53,137 bases of DNA, from NCBI GenBank assembly GCA_001970955.1, contig MPUH01000456.1:1-53137 (forward strand). Direction: 5' to 3'. Under the pieces are notes generated by a model. The model saw only the letters and a program-made list of their open reading frames with translations. It searched no databases and had not been told where the DNA came from. This document shows, piece after piece, positions 41,681 through 51,522 of this stretch. Positions within the stretch are counted from its first letter, which is position 1; each line of letters begins with the position of its first letter. Source of the DNA: Stentor coeruleus (lineage: Eukaryota; Ciliophora; Heterotrichea; Heterotrichida; Stentoridae). The position numbers and the translations under genes are program-made.

Positions 41681-42364
41681 CTATTGATTATTAGTTTTAA
41701 GTTTATGTTTGATTTTTGGGAACAAATCAATCATTTTATTGTCTCTTATGAAATTAGGACTTAGGTTTTTTGTTGTTGTAGGCGTTGTTATAAGCCACTT
41801 AAGTCCTTTAAAACCTTTTTCTGATCGCATTAAAGATTTTGATTTGAGACTTTTATTGCAATTATTATAGAGAAAAGTAAATCGGCCGGGCTCAGGAAGA
41901 TATTGTAGGTTTTCATTAAGACTTTCAGGGAATAGTTCATGTTCTTGGGCAAGAAACTGAGCGGTTTGTGTTTCTTTAGCATATAAGTCGAATTTATCTT
42001 CAATTTTTAAAGGGGCTTTTTTGATAATAGTCTTTTGGTTGAGATAATTTGCTGAAGAAATGCTTGTTGAAGTTGACTCAAAATGTGAATATCCTCGATC
42101 TAGTTTTAAAGATCGAAAAGCTATTTTGCTTTTGCTTGAAGAAAAGTTTGGAGTTGTTGATATTGATTTGTTTACGTATGAACTATGGACTGTTGGAGCT
42201 AGTGGAGTTAAACTACGTTTATAATCTTTTGATTGTTGTATTCGGGCTTTGGGGGAAAGAGAATGTATTTGTTCTTGAAGACCTTGGACGATTATATTTG
42301 CGGGTATTCGGTTGTAGTTCGTATATCTTCTAGGAATTCTTATTGCAATCACATTTTTTCTCAT
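41681..42364 (-). CDS. Basic Ser/Lys-rich protein, function unknown
   Basis: This is a 227-residue protein with strong positive charge. Its N-terminus, M-R-K-N-V-I-A-I-R-I-P-R-R-Y, could be mistaken for a targeting peptide, but it lacks an amphipathic helix of clear quality. The middle is Ser/Thr/Lys-rich and probably disordered. Short conserved-looking pieces are F-D-L-Y-A-K-E-T-Q-T and L-P-E-P-G-R-F-T-F-L. No domain or membrane segment was recognised. Such proteins in ciliates are often cilium- or cortex-associated, which is only a guess. It converges with the profilin-like gene 13 nt away and is followed upstream by the tRNA gene. Confidence 0.6.
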   Translation of the reverse strand: MRKNVIAIRIPRRYTNYNRIPANIIVQGLQEQIHSLSPKARIQQSKDYKRSLTPLAPTVHSSYVNKSISTTPNFSSSKSKIAFRSLKLDRGYSHFESTSTSISSANYLNQKTIIKKAPLKIEDKFDLYAKETQTAQFLAQEHELFPESLNENLQYLPEPGRFTFLYNNCNKSLKSKSLMRSEKGFKGLKWLITTPTTTKNLSPNFIRDNKMIDLFPKIKHKLKTNNQ

Positions 42365-42410
42365 TTATACTAAAAATTTGAAGTTAGTTTTTTTGAAGAT
42401 TTAAAAATAT

Positions 42411-42480
42411 GCACTGTCCGGGACTCGAACCCGGGCCGGTAGCTTGGGAGGCTACCATCATACCCCTAGACTAACAGTGC
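42411..42480 (-). tRNA. tRNA-Gly (anticodon CCC)
   Basis: The 70-nt cloverleaf is complete: a 7-bp acceptor stem (GCACTGT with ACAGTGC), a short D arm, a 5-bp anticodon stem GTAGC/GCTAC around the loop CTCCCAA (anticodon at 42446-42448), a 4-nt variable loop, and a T arm CCGGG-TTCGAGT-CCCGG. There is no intron and no encoded CCA, as expected of a nuclear tRNA. A run of five T on the coding strand lies a few bases downstream, the usual RNA polymerase III terminator. It reads GGG glycine codons. Confidence 0.95.
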
Positions 42481-42626
42481 GTATCTTTTATTAAGAAATT
42501 TACTATAAATATTAAGCATAAAACTAATAATCCTATTTATAAGCTCATTAGTTTTTTTTATTTATGATTACAAGTTAAAAAAAATAATATTTTTTAACAT
42601 GAAATTACACTGATGATAATTATTTA

Positions 42627-44747
42627 TTACGAAAACCCACCGTTTATTGAATACTGTAGCCTTCTTGATGGCAGACTTGAATTCACAGAGTTAGACTTCT
42701 GTAAAAGCCTTCCCAATTCACCAATCTGCGAAGCATTGCCATTAACTTTTTCAATCCGTGCAAGACGTTTATCAATCTTATCAATATCCTCAGCTAAAAT
42801 CTTCACTTTCTCCTCAAGCCTCACTGACTTTCTCTGAAAAATCATTTTCTCCAATTGACTTTCACTAAATTGTCCAGTCAATCCTCTATACTCCTTACTA
42901 ATTTTATCTAGCATTTTACTCAATGCATCCAATTGAGTTTTAGCATTTTTTTGTACTGAATTCATATTTCTCTCATCTTCTAAAAATTTCATTCTAGCTT
43001 TATCAATAGCTAATTCCACTTCAAAATTTTTTTTACCAGTAGCTTGTAAAGCATCAGCTTCAATATAATCTCTATACTTTTTAAAAAGTAATAAGTCGAT
43101 TTCATATTCCATTTTTCTCATTTCCTCTTTCATAATTTTGTTTTTATCTTTTTCTTCTCTTATTCTTCGTCTTAGTTGTTCTTCAACTGCAGCTTTAGAA
43201 AGACTTGAACGCATTTCAGTCAAACATTTTAATTGGCATTTTGAATGCTCGATTTCTGCTTGGATTTTCGCTAGTGTTAGTTCCATTGATTCAATGTCAA
43301 GATTTTCACTTTCTAAATTTGTACTCATAGTGTCAATTGAGGTTACAAGGATTTCTAGATTATGTTCAATATCTTTGAGTTCGATATCAAGGATATTTGA
43401 TTGATTTTCAAGTTCTTCTAAGTTAATTTTATGTTGTTCCTCAGCAATTTTCAGTTCATTTATACTAAAAGTTGTGCTTTCAATGTTCATTTCATAATGT
43501 TTTTTAAGCTCTTCCTGTTCTAAAATCCTATCTCGAACATCATCAATTTCTTGCTTGATCTCAGAATAATCAACAAGACATTTTACCCCTTCATCTTCAG
43601 CAGAATACATCCTAAGACTAAGTCTTTCTTGATTAACCTTATCAAGTTTTTCTTCTAAAACTGAGATTCTATAGCTCATTTGATGATAAATATCAAGTTT
43701 TTTAACAAACTGTCCTTTAAGTTCTATAAGACTATGTTCTCGATTTACAACAGGATGATTTTTTACTGATTTAACTCTTGTGCCAAATCTTAGACTACTC
43801 AAAGTTTCCTCAACATTTAATGGAGAAGGTGAGCAAGTTATTATTAAAGCAGTTTTTGAATTACCTCCTAAGGACTCTTGAAGTATACGGGTAAGTTTTG
43901 AAGCTCGATATGGAATGAAAGATGTAGTTTTTTCAGCAAGAGTACTAATAATTATACCTAAAGTTGTTAAAGATGTATTGACTGATTTCATTTGTTCATG
44001 TTTAAATGTTGGTGATGAAGCTACTGAACCTTTTTCTGTTCCAGCCAAGTCTACTAAATATAATTTGCCAACTTTATAAGAACCTTCTGGGGTAACTTGT
44101 TGGACGCTTATAGAAAATAATGTATGAGATGCTGAAGCTCGACCATGACTTTGTGAGTCTCTATGGGATTTATTTAAAAGACCTACTTTTATAAGCTCAT
44201 GGATATCGAAATCACATGATGTATAAACTTCTCTTAAGTTTTCTATATAAGGACCTTTTTTATTGTTTTTAAGTTTCAAATCATTACCCAAAGGATTCAA
44301 TAAATCATATATTTTTTCCATATAAAGCTCACAGAAACTCACTTTTATTAGAAACTCAATGTTTTCATCAGCTGTGTCAATTGTATCAAATATTGTATTT
44401 ATCATTCTTGGAACTATACCCATACGTTCAGGCTCAGTTGTCTCTCCAAACATTGTATAAGTTTTACCTGATGATAGTTGACCATATGTAAAGATTGTCC
44501 CATTAAAGCCTTGCATTATTGCTTCAACTATATTTCTAGGAGCACTATCGTACATTTGCTCTTGAGTGGAAATAGGCTCAAGGACTGAATTGAATGTAAA
44601 AGTTAGAGAGATTGTCCCAGGAGGGTAGATCGTAACTTGATCTTCGGTAATTTCTATGCAGGTTAAAGGGTTATAACCAAGCTCAGTTCCTATAAGTGGT
44701 CGAAACCTTACTACAACTTTTACCCAAGATTCGTCATTGGCAGTCAT
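42627..44747 (-). CDS. Kinesin with atypical nucleotide-site motifs
   Basis: This is a 706-residue N-terminal motor kinesin. The head covers ~8-345 and coiled coils fill 345-670. The P-loop at 89-96 is G-Q-L-S-S-G-K-T: Leu replaces the usual Thr after Gln. Switch I, normally S-S-R-S-H, reads A-S-A-S-H at 204-208, so the highly conserved Arg is Ala. Switch II D-L-A-G-T-E at 233-238 keeps the Glu that normally forms a salt bridge with that Arg. S-S-G-K-T and an F-I-P-Y-R neck-side loop resemble kinesin-1 and related groups, but a subfamily is not clear. The motor probably binds nucleotide but may hydrolyse it slowly or act in an altered way. The lone Ser-rich tail has no cargo domain. Confidence 0.8.
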   Translation of the reverse strand: MTANDESWVKVVVRFRPLIGTELGYNPLTCIEITEDQVTIYPPGTISLTFTFNSVLEPISTQEQMYDSAPRNIVEAIMQGFNGTIFTYGQLSSGKTYTMFGETTEPERMGIVPRMINTIFDTIDTADENIEFLIKVSFCELYMEKIYDLLNPLGNDLKLKNNKKGPYIENLREVYTSCDFDIHELIKVGLLNKSHRDSQSHGRASASHTLFSISVQQVTPEGSYKVGKLYLVDLAGTEKGSVASSPTFKHEQMKSVNTSLTTLGIIISTLAEKTTSFIPYRASKLTRILQESLGGNSKTALIITCSPSPLNVEETLSSLRFGTRVKSVKNHPVVNREHSLIELKGQFVKKLDIYHQMSYRISVLEEKLDKVNQERLSLRMYSAEDEGVKCLVDYSEIKQEIDDVRDRILEQEELKKHYEMNIESTTFSINELKIAEEQHKINLEELENQSNILDIELKDIEHNLEILVTSIDTMSTNLESENLDIESMELTLAKIQAEIEHSKCQLKCLTEMRSSLSKAAVEEQLRRRIREEKDKNKIMKEEMRKMEYEIDLLLFKKYRDYIEADALQATGKKNFEVELAIDKARMKFLEDERNMNSVQKNAKTQLDALSKMLDKISKEYRGLTGQFSESQLEKMIFQRKSVRLEEKVKILAEDIDKIDKRLARIEKVNGNASQIGELGRLLQKSNSVNSSLPSRRLQYSINGGFS

Positions 44748-44898
44748 TTATATTTTTGTTAGTGACTAAATTAAATTTTTGCATTTTTTTTAAATTAAAT
44801 GGTTGCAGATTGGAGTTTTTATGTGGATTTTGGAAATGTGTGGGCTTTAAGATGAGGATTATAATTTTTTGGATTGGGTTGAGGCAGAGGTTTTGGTT

Positions 44899-44983
44899 TT
44901 GGAGGAATGTATGATTTTTTTTAGAGATTTGGTATTTTTGNTTGGAGGAATGTATGATTTTTTTTAGAGATTTGGTATTTTTG
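44899..44983. repeat. 42-nt perfect duplication around a single N (assembly gap)
   Basis: Positions 44899-44940 and 44942-44983 are identical and are separated by the N at 44941. It is the fifth example of this artefact in the window. Confidence 0.85.
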
Positions 44984-45629
44984 TTTACAGTTTGTTGAAG
45001 CTGAAACTTTTTGGAGATTTTTAGTTTGGGATATATTTTATTTTTATTTTTTAAATGTGATAAGATAGTTAAATATGTGTGAGTTTTATTAAAATAAAGT
45101 ATTGGGGATTATTTTTAATATTTAATTGATGACTTGAGTGATTAAAATATTTATTACAAATCTTTGATGCGCTTTATTACTTCTTTATATGTATTTTCAT
45201 TATAAAATAATAATAGTAATGATATGATATTTGAATTCTTTTTAAGCGCCGTGAGGATATGATATAAAAATCAATTAAACTAATATAAAAAAAAATATTT
45301 CTATAAAAATATTATTTAGATAGCATGCTCGAAGAATTGTGCTAAAAGTGACAGGAATCAAAGTTACTGAATAGGGGAAAATGCAACAACATGAAGCTAT
45401 ATAGAAAATATCAAGTCATTATAGATTATAGTGAAATTTATATAGAATACCTTACAATAATATTCCTAAAAATGATTATTAGCTTTTACCATTGAATTGC
45501 CTTCTGTTATACTTTTATCTAGAAATTCAATTATCTCTAACTTAAATGTTGAATTCAGTATATAATCATAACTGTCCACCTAAAATAATTTTGAATTGAA
45601 AAATGTATTGTTTTATATGAAACTTAAAC

Positions 45630-45860
45630 TGATGGTGATATTAAAATAATCAATAGCAAATGCAATAAATCAATTCTATCAAAAGTTTCAGCAAAATTAA
45701 AGGATGCTTATAGATTAAAAGAAATGAAGTCTATTTACAGGAGAGTCTTTAAAATCTGTTTGTATATCAGCAGAAAATTTTAAGGCCTCTGTAAGTTATG
45801 ACATGTCAAAGTCAATATAGAATGTAGTTGATATCAATATTTCGATTGTGCAAATAATAT
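45630..45860 (+). pseudogene. Gene relic, plus strand
   Basis: Two adjacent frames look coding. One contains I-L-S-K-V-S-A-K-L-K-D-A-Y-R-L-K-E-M-K. The next (S-L-K-S-V-C-I-S-A-E-N-F-K-A-S-V-S-Y-D-M) runs on until a TAG. A frame change between them and stops on both sides prevent translation, and no 15-nt intron with T9-A10 fits. The family is not recognised. Confidence 0.35.
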
Positions 45861-46191
45861 CAATGAGAATATATCAACAACTTAAATATAATAAAAATAT
45901 TTCTATCTCCAGGACAGCAATTTGATATTGTTTAACTATAAAAGATATTTTCTTATGTAAGGGATGCTTAATTATTTACGAATCAAGTTATTGAAGTTGA
46001 TTATAATATATAGATTAATAGGCTATAGATTCAAATTTCTCTATATATGGAGAAGAACTTCAGATTATTATATGTTTTAGTTTGAATCCAGAAATTCCTC
46101 AATACCCTTTTTCATGGAAGCCTACATCCCAAAAATGGATAAAACCTAAACACCTATTTTTAAATAGTAAATTAGTTATAAATCATTCACA

Positions 46192-47979
46192 ATGGCAGAG
46201 CAAGATGAGTCTGATATTTTCACTACACATAAGGCTAACCCAATCATGAGAGAGTACTACTTTCGAGTACTTAACATGGCTGAAGAGGACTTTAATGCGT
46301 TCTGGAATATCTTACAAGAGCAACTGCCTGTGACATTCCGTATAAACCCAATGAACCTAAACTATCAGTACTTAATAGACTCTTTTTCATCTCAAGGATT
46401 TCTCTCTAATTTATTAGCTTCAGAGACTAAAATTAAACTAGAACAAGTCCTTTGGTATCCAGGGAAACTCACTTGGCAAATCAATAGTAACAGGTCTGAG
46501 CTCAGAAAACAAGAAAACATCAAACAATTTCATTCTTTCTTACAAAAAGCTAATGAATCTGGTCTTATAACAAGGCAAGAACTTGTCAGTATGATTCCCC
46601 CATTAGTCCTCAAGCCAAACCCAGGGGAAAAAATTATTGATATGTGTGCTGCACCAGGTAGTAAAACAGCTCAACTTATAGAAATCATGCAAGGACAAGG
46701 TCTTGTTGTAGCTAATGATGTAGATACAAACAGAGCATATATGCTTATTCATCAACTTCATAGATCCAATACAAGTTCAATGATAGTAGTAAATCATCAA
46801 GCACAAAATTTCCCTAAAACTGATTTTATGTTCGATAAAGTTCTTTGTGATGTTCCATGCTCAGGAGATGGGGCAATTAGAAAGTTACCATCTAAATGGA
46901 GAAAATGGAATGTTAAAGATGGTCAAGGTATACACACACTACAAATTAGCATATTTCGCCGTGGTGTTCAGTTACTTAAACCAAATGGGATTATATGTTA
47001 TTCAACTTGTTCATTAAATCCAATTGAAGATGAAGCTGTAGTTAATATTGTGGCTAAAGAATTTGATCTTGAGATTTTAGATTTACCTGCTATACTTGGG
47101 GAAATGTGCCCAGGACTTATTGTTAGAAGAGGGTTGAAATCATGGAAAGTTTTAGGGAATGCTAAAGATAAAGAATCAAGTCCTTTTGTTGAATACTCAG
47201 CATATTCTGAAGTCCCAGAAAACATAACTACAATCAAACCAACGATGTTTCCTGTTGATGTAGTTCAAGGACTTGAAAATACTATACGAATTCTTCCTCA
47301 TGATCAAAACACTGGAGGATTTTATATTGGGTTGTTTAGAAAAAAGTCCAATGCCCCTGAAGGGAAAATTGTTGATGAAAATATCCCTGAAAAAAATGCT
47401 GAAGACTGCTCGGAAAAACCAAAAAAACGTAGAAAAATACTAGACAGGGAACAACCTTTGTATATACCTCTTGAGAATAATGAAGAATATGCAAACCTCG
47501 CAAATTACTTTGGTCTTGAAGATTTTGTTATGAGCCAATTGTTAACACCTTTGACTATGAATAAAAAAAACTTGTTTTTCGTTTCTCCTGAAGTTAAGGA
47601 TTTTTTGAATAGAAATGAAAGTAAAGTACTTAAGGTTCTTAATGTTGGGGTATGTGCATTTACTAAAAATAAACATAAACCTACTAAAGGAGTTTGTAAG
47701 TATAGACCACATCAAGATGCTTTACCATTTATATCTGGGTTTATTAAAAGTAATAGGCTTTATTCAGAGGAATTGGAGTTATTGAAGGTATTATTGAAGA
47801 CTGGGTTTTTTGAGACTAAAAATTATTTGGAAGTGCCGAATGGATATTATGTTATGAAATTTAGTCCTTTAGAAGAAGAAGTTTTGGTATTAAAAGTTAC
47901 TGAGGATAAGTTTCAAACAGTAATCCCAAGAGAGCATATAAATAGTTTGCTCATTCGCTATCCATCATTAGATACTTAA
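46192..47979 (+). CDS. NSUN2: NSUN2/Trm4-type RNA cytosine-5 methyltransferase
   Basis: This is a 595-residue SAM-dependent methyltransferase. The N-terminal part has the NOL1/NOP2/Sun features (F-R-I-N-P near 49-53). SAM motif I is D-M-C-A-A-P-G-S-K-T at 150-159. The two catalytic cysteines are in D-V-P-C-S-G-D-G (Cys223) and Y-S-T-C-S-L-N-P (Cys273). The long C-terminal extension, with a basic K-K-R-R-K patch near 415 that may be a nuclear signal, is as in NSUN2/Trm4. That enzyme places m5C in tRNA at several positions, including the variable-loop junction. Length and layout match the family. The related NSUN6 and NOP2 lack this C-terminal part. Confidence 0.9.
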   Translation: MAEQDESDIFTTHKANPIMREYYFRVLNMAEEDFNAFWNILQEQLPVTFRINPMNLNYQYLIDSFSSQGFLSNLLASETKIKLEQVLWYPGKLTWQINSNRSELRKQENIKQFHSFLQKANESGLITRQELVSMIPPLVLKPNPGEKIIDMCAAPGSKTAQLIEIMQGQGLVVANDVDTNRAYMLIHQLHRSNTSSMIVVNHQAQNFPKTDFMFDKVLCDVPCSGDGAIRKLPSKWRKWNVKDGQGIHTLQISIFRRGVQLLKPNGIICYSTCSLNPIEDEAVVNIVAKEFDLEILDLPAILGEMCPGLIVRRGLKSWKVLGNAKDKESSPFVEYSAYSEVPENITTIKPTMFPVDVVQGLENTIRILPHDQNTGGFYIGLFRKKSNAPEGKIVDENIPEKNAEDCSEKPKKRRKILDREQPLYIPLENNEEYANLANYFGLEDFVMSQLLTPLTMNKKNLFFVSPEVKDFLNRNESKVLKVLNVGVCAFTKNKHKPTKGVCKYRPHQDALPFISGFIKSNRLYSEELELLKVLLKTGFFETKNYLEVPNGYYVMKFSPLEEEVLVLKVTEDKFQTVIPREHINSLLIRYPSLDT

Positions 47980-48004
47980 TAATCTCATTATCATCACAAA
48001 TTAT

Positions 48005-48835
48005 TTATAAGAAATCCCTTAGGATTTCTTGTTTTTTCATATAAATCTCCGGGATTTTATAAAACTCTTCAGGTATATAAATTCTATCTCCAGTCGTAAC
48101 TTCGATACTATTTTCTTTTAAAAAATTATCAATAGGTGAAAGAACATCATCATAATATTCAAATTTATTGTGTGACATAGTATCTGAAAGTATTACCGAA
48201 GCTTGACCTTGACATGCTTTAGCTAATTTTTCACTATGAGAAAAAGGAATAAGTGCATCTTTTTTTCCATGAATCATAAGAACTGGACAAATAACTTTCT
48301 TTATGTAATCTATATTACGATATTGATCTTTTACTATATAAGATAGAAAAGTCCCAACAAGTCTTTTTATAAGCTTTCTTAAAGATGTAAAAGGTGATAG
48401 TAACACCAAAGCTGCAGCTCCCTCACCAGCAATACAAGTGGCTGGACAAGTTCCAATTGATCTCCCAATAATAATCAAATCCTCAACTTTAATTCTTAAT
48501 GTTTCTAAAGCAAATCTATATACATGCAAGCCTACATTTAAAACATTTTTACATGAGGCTTTACCATTATTCAATCCATATCCAGGATATTCAGGGGCTA
48601 AAATATTTACTTCTATAACACATCTCATTATGTCTAAAAAATCATAAATTTTGCCTAAATCCTCTGCATTTGCATGCAAGAATAAAAATGTTTTCTGGGT
48701 TTGTTGATGACTATGTAAAAATAAACAAGGGATGAAAGACTTTTTCATTCCTGGAATCCAAATCATTTCTTCTTCAAAACGTGAATATGTATAAGATGGG
48801 ACAGGTGGTCGAAAGATTATTGAATTAAGTTCCAT
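48005..48835 (-). CDS. Alpha/beta hydrolase of the ABHD13/ABHD17 (FAM108) type
   Basis: This is a 276-residue serine hydrolase. The oxyanion strand L-F-L-H-A-N-A-E-D is at 51-59, P-E-Y-P-G-Y-G is at 81-87, the elbow G-R-S-I-G at 124-128 (Ser126), the probable acid Asp193 in G-K-K-D-A-L-I-P and His222 in S-H-N-K. The H-x-N-A-x-D-L and S-x-G pattern is typical of ABHD17 depalmitoylases, but the Cys-rich palmitoylated N-terminus of those enzymes is missing. ABHD13, which has an N-terminal membrane helix, is also not an exact match. Depalmitoylation of the acylated proteins in this cell would be a possible role, but this is inferred. It converges with the methyltransferase gene, only 25 nt apart. 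Confidence 0.8.
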   Translation of the reverse strand: MELNSIIFRPPVPSYTYSRFEEEMIWIPGMKKSFIPCLFLHSHQQTQKTFLFLHANAEDLGKIYDFLDIMRCVIEVNILAPEYPGYGLNNGKASCKNVLNVGLHVYRFALETLRIKVEDLIIIGRSIGTCPATCIAGEGAAALVLLSPFTSLRKLIKRLVGTFLSYIVKDQYRNIDYIKKVICPVLMIHGKKDALIPFSHSEKLAKACQGQASVILSDTMSHNKFEYYDDVLSPIDNFLKENSIEVTTGDRIYIPEEFYKIPEIYMKKQEILRDFL

Positions 48836-49479
48836 TTATCATGTTTAAGTTAAAAAGTTGATTTTATTAAGTAGAGATAATAGGGATGATAAAATGTTTT
48901 TAGAATTTCATATAAATTCAAGTTTTAGAATAGAGTTTAAAGGATAATATGAGTTTTTATGATGTATTTTAATTAGTAGAGTTTTGTGGTAAAAATTTGG
49001 ATAAAAGCTTTAGGTATGTAAAGTTTGTTGAGGATTTTGGCTTTTGTATTTTTGAACTTTTGGGTTAAGGCATTTTTTTAATTGTTTAAAGTTAGAAATT
49101 TGTGTGCAATTTTAAACATTTTTCTACTGGTATACAATTTTTGTTTTGATAAAAATGTTTGACAACTATAATAATAGTTGTAGAAATTCTAAATGGAAAA
49201 ATAAAAAAAACTACTTTTTATTTGTATAATTTAAATATTTTTTCATTATTTGAGCTTAAAACTAGATTTTTATATCTTCAACACTTTGCATTATAAAAAT
49301 ATTCAGAAAAATAAATGTAATAAAGATAATAAAATATTCCAAATATATTTACTTTTAATAGGAACTTCATAGAAATAATTTGTGATATAATTTTTTTGTC
49401 TTTGGAATTTATTTAAAGGTACTTTTTCACAAGAATCTATGTATAAAAAAAAAGCTTAAAATAAATCCAAAAAAAAAAG
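48836..49479. other. Divergent intergenic region
   Basis: This region lies between the hydrolase (minus) and the ankyrin-kinase (plus) and should contain both promoters. It is AT-rich with a G-skewed first half. Nothing specific was recognised. Confidence 0.4.
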
Positions 49480-51363
49480 ATGAAACAAGCAAGTCTATCA
49501 TCCATCTCAAAATATTTAGACGAAGAAGCGACAAATACATCTAAAATAGATTCTCTTACAGTCGATTATGATGAAGCTCTAAACGATTCATTTTTTGGTT
49601 CAATATCAGAAGGTGACGAGCAAATACTGATCCAAAAAATCCCAATAATGAAATACACCCGAATAGGCATTCATAGCCAAAACATCAACCCCGAAAATTC
49701 ATTCGGATCCTCAAGTACCCAATCCCTTCCTCATGAACACACATCATCATCTTTATCTCTAAAAAAACCTTCATATGACAAACTTAATAAAAATTCAATA
49801 GAAAATATTCTATATCCTAAACCATCCAAAAGTCCATCCAAAGAAAACATCGCTTTATTTTGGGCAATTGAAAAAAATGATTTATCTTCTGTAATTAATA
49901 TCATAACAAGTACTGGTCCAAAACCTGAAGCAAACTACAAATGGGAAGGTCATAATACATTTCTTCATATCGCCTCAGAAAGAGGTTTATTAAAAATATC
50001 AGAAGCACTTTTAGATTACCTTGACGATATTCATTTAAATGCAAGAAATAATGATATGATGCAACCTTTACATCTAGCATCATTAAAAGGTCACATGCAT
50101 GTAGCCCAGCTTTTAGTTAGATCAGGGGCAGATTTGAATCCAATTGATATAAACGGTAATACTCCTCTTCATTTATCTTGTCTAGGAAGATTTTCTAGTC
50201 TAGTATCATGGCTTCTTTCTAGAGGGCCTAATATAAATATACAAAACAAACAAGGAAAGACAGCTGAAGAGTTAGCGAATGATGAAATTAAAGCAATTTT
50301 CCGAAGGTATATAAGAAAAACAACTATTGTTAATGGCCCATCATTAAGTGAATCACAGAAACTTTCAGCACTTAGAGCTAAAGTACCTAAACCTATAAAA
50401 GTTTCCCCAAAACAATTTTCTGTATTACAACCTTTAGGTAAAGGGAGTTTTGGAGAAGTTTATTTGGTTAGGAATAAATATACAGGAATACTTTATGCTA
50501 TGAAGGTTTTAGATAAAGAAAAAATTATTAGTAAGAATCTGACTATATATGCACAGACAGAAAGGAATGTTTTAAGTCAGATTAATCATCCATTTATGGT
50601 TTCTTTACATTTTGCATTTCAGAGTAATGAAAAACTCTTTTTGATCTTGGATTATTGCCCTGGAGGAGATCTGGCTAGGCATTTATCGGTTGAAAAAAAA
50701 TTCCCTGAGAGTAGGGCAAAAGTTTACTTATGCGAAATCATCCTTGCACTTGAGGAACTCCACAAACGCGACATAATTTTTCGTGACCTTAAACCTGATA
50801 ATATTGTTCTTGACATCAACGGCCATGCAATTCTTACAGATTTTGGCTTATCAAAAGAAGGGGTAAACAATTCATTCCAAGCTAAGTCCTTTTGTGGTAG
50901 TATTGCTTATCTTGCCCCTGAAGTTTTAAAAAGAAAAGGACATGGTAAATGTGTTGACTGGTATTTATTAGGTGTTTTATTTTATGAAATGGTTGTAGGG
51001 ATACCTCCTTATTTTACAATAAACAAAAATGAGCTTATAAACAATATTCAAAAAGGTAGATTGAAAATTCCTGTATGTTTATCTCTTGATGCTAAAGAAC
51101 TTATTAAAGATGTAAAAATTATTTAGTTATTACAAAGAGATCCAGCTAAAAGACTTGGGGCTTTACGTGATGCTGAAGAAGTTAAACAACATAGGTTTTT
51201 TAAAGGAATTGACTGGGAAGCTGTAGAAAGAAAAGAATTAAAACCACATAAAATACATATGCCAAAAATCTCAGATAATGGAGTTGATTTAGAAGAAATG
51301 TTTGGAAATTGTTTTAGTGGGGAATCAACTAAAGTATTTGGGTGGAGTTTTATTTCAAGTTAG
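49480..51363 (+). CDS. Ankyrin-repeat AGC-type protein kinase
   Basis: With the 15-nt intron at 51112-51126 removed, the protein has 622 residues. Residues 1-120 are Ser-rich. About 122-285 holds four to five ankyrin repeats (N-T-F-L-H-I-A-S, M-Q-P-L-H-L-A-S, N-T-P-L-H-L-S). The kinase domain runs from ~310: glycine loop G-K-G-S-F-G-E-V, A-M-K (ATP lysine), F-R-D-L-K-P-D-N (AGC-type loop with Phe for the usual Tyr/His), D-F-G, L-A-P-E. The C-lobe element Q-R-D-P-A-K-R-L-G is rebuilt across the splice. An AGC tail follows, ending near F-G-W-S-F, similar to a hydrophobic motif. Ankyrin repeats N-terminal to an AGC kinase are seen in several protists. The repeats probably choose the partner (inference). 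Confidence 0.87.
51112..51126 (+). other. 15-nt spliceosomal intron
   Basis: The intron is GTAAAAATTATTTAG. It ends in an in-frame TAG, and removal yields the invariant D-L-L-x-R-D-P-x-x-R-L-G of AGC kinases. T9 and A10 are present. Confidence 0.95.
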
Positions 51364-51522
51364 TATATTAATAATATAAACTGCCAACAGGTCTAGAGTA
51401 ATTATTAGATAAAAATATAATTTTCTGATGATATGGGTAAATTAAAGGTTTGATGATTTTTTTATATTCATATAAACCCATATTTAACTAAACTAATCCT
51501 CCTGTATATCTAATTATCTATT

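Larger units (their letters stand above)
44748..46191. other. Gene-poor interval with assembly gap and relic
   Basis: From 44748 to about 45,100 the plus strand is unusually G-rich for this genome and contains the N at 44941. A coding-like relic lies at about 45,630-45,860. No intact gene was found. The last 100 nt are the 5' flank of the methyltransferase gene. Confidence 0.45.
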
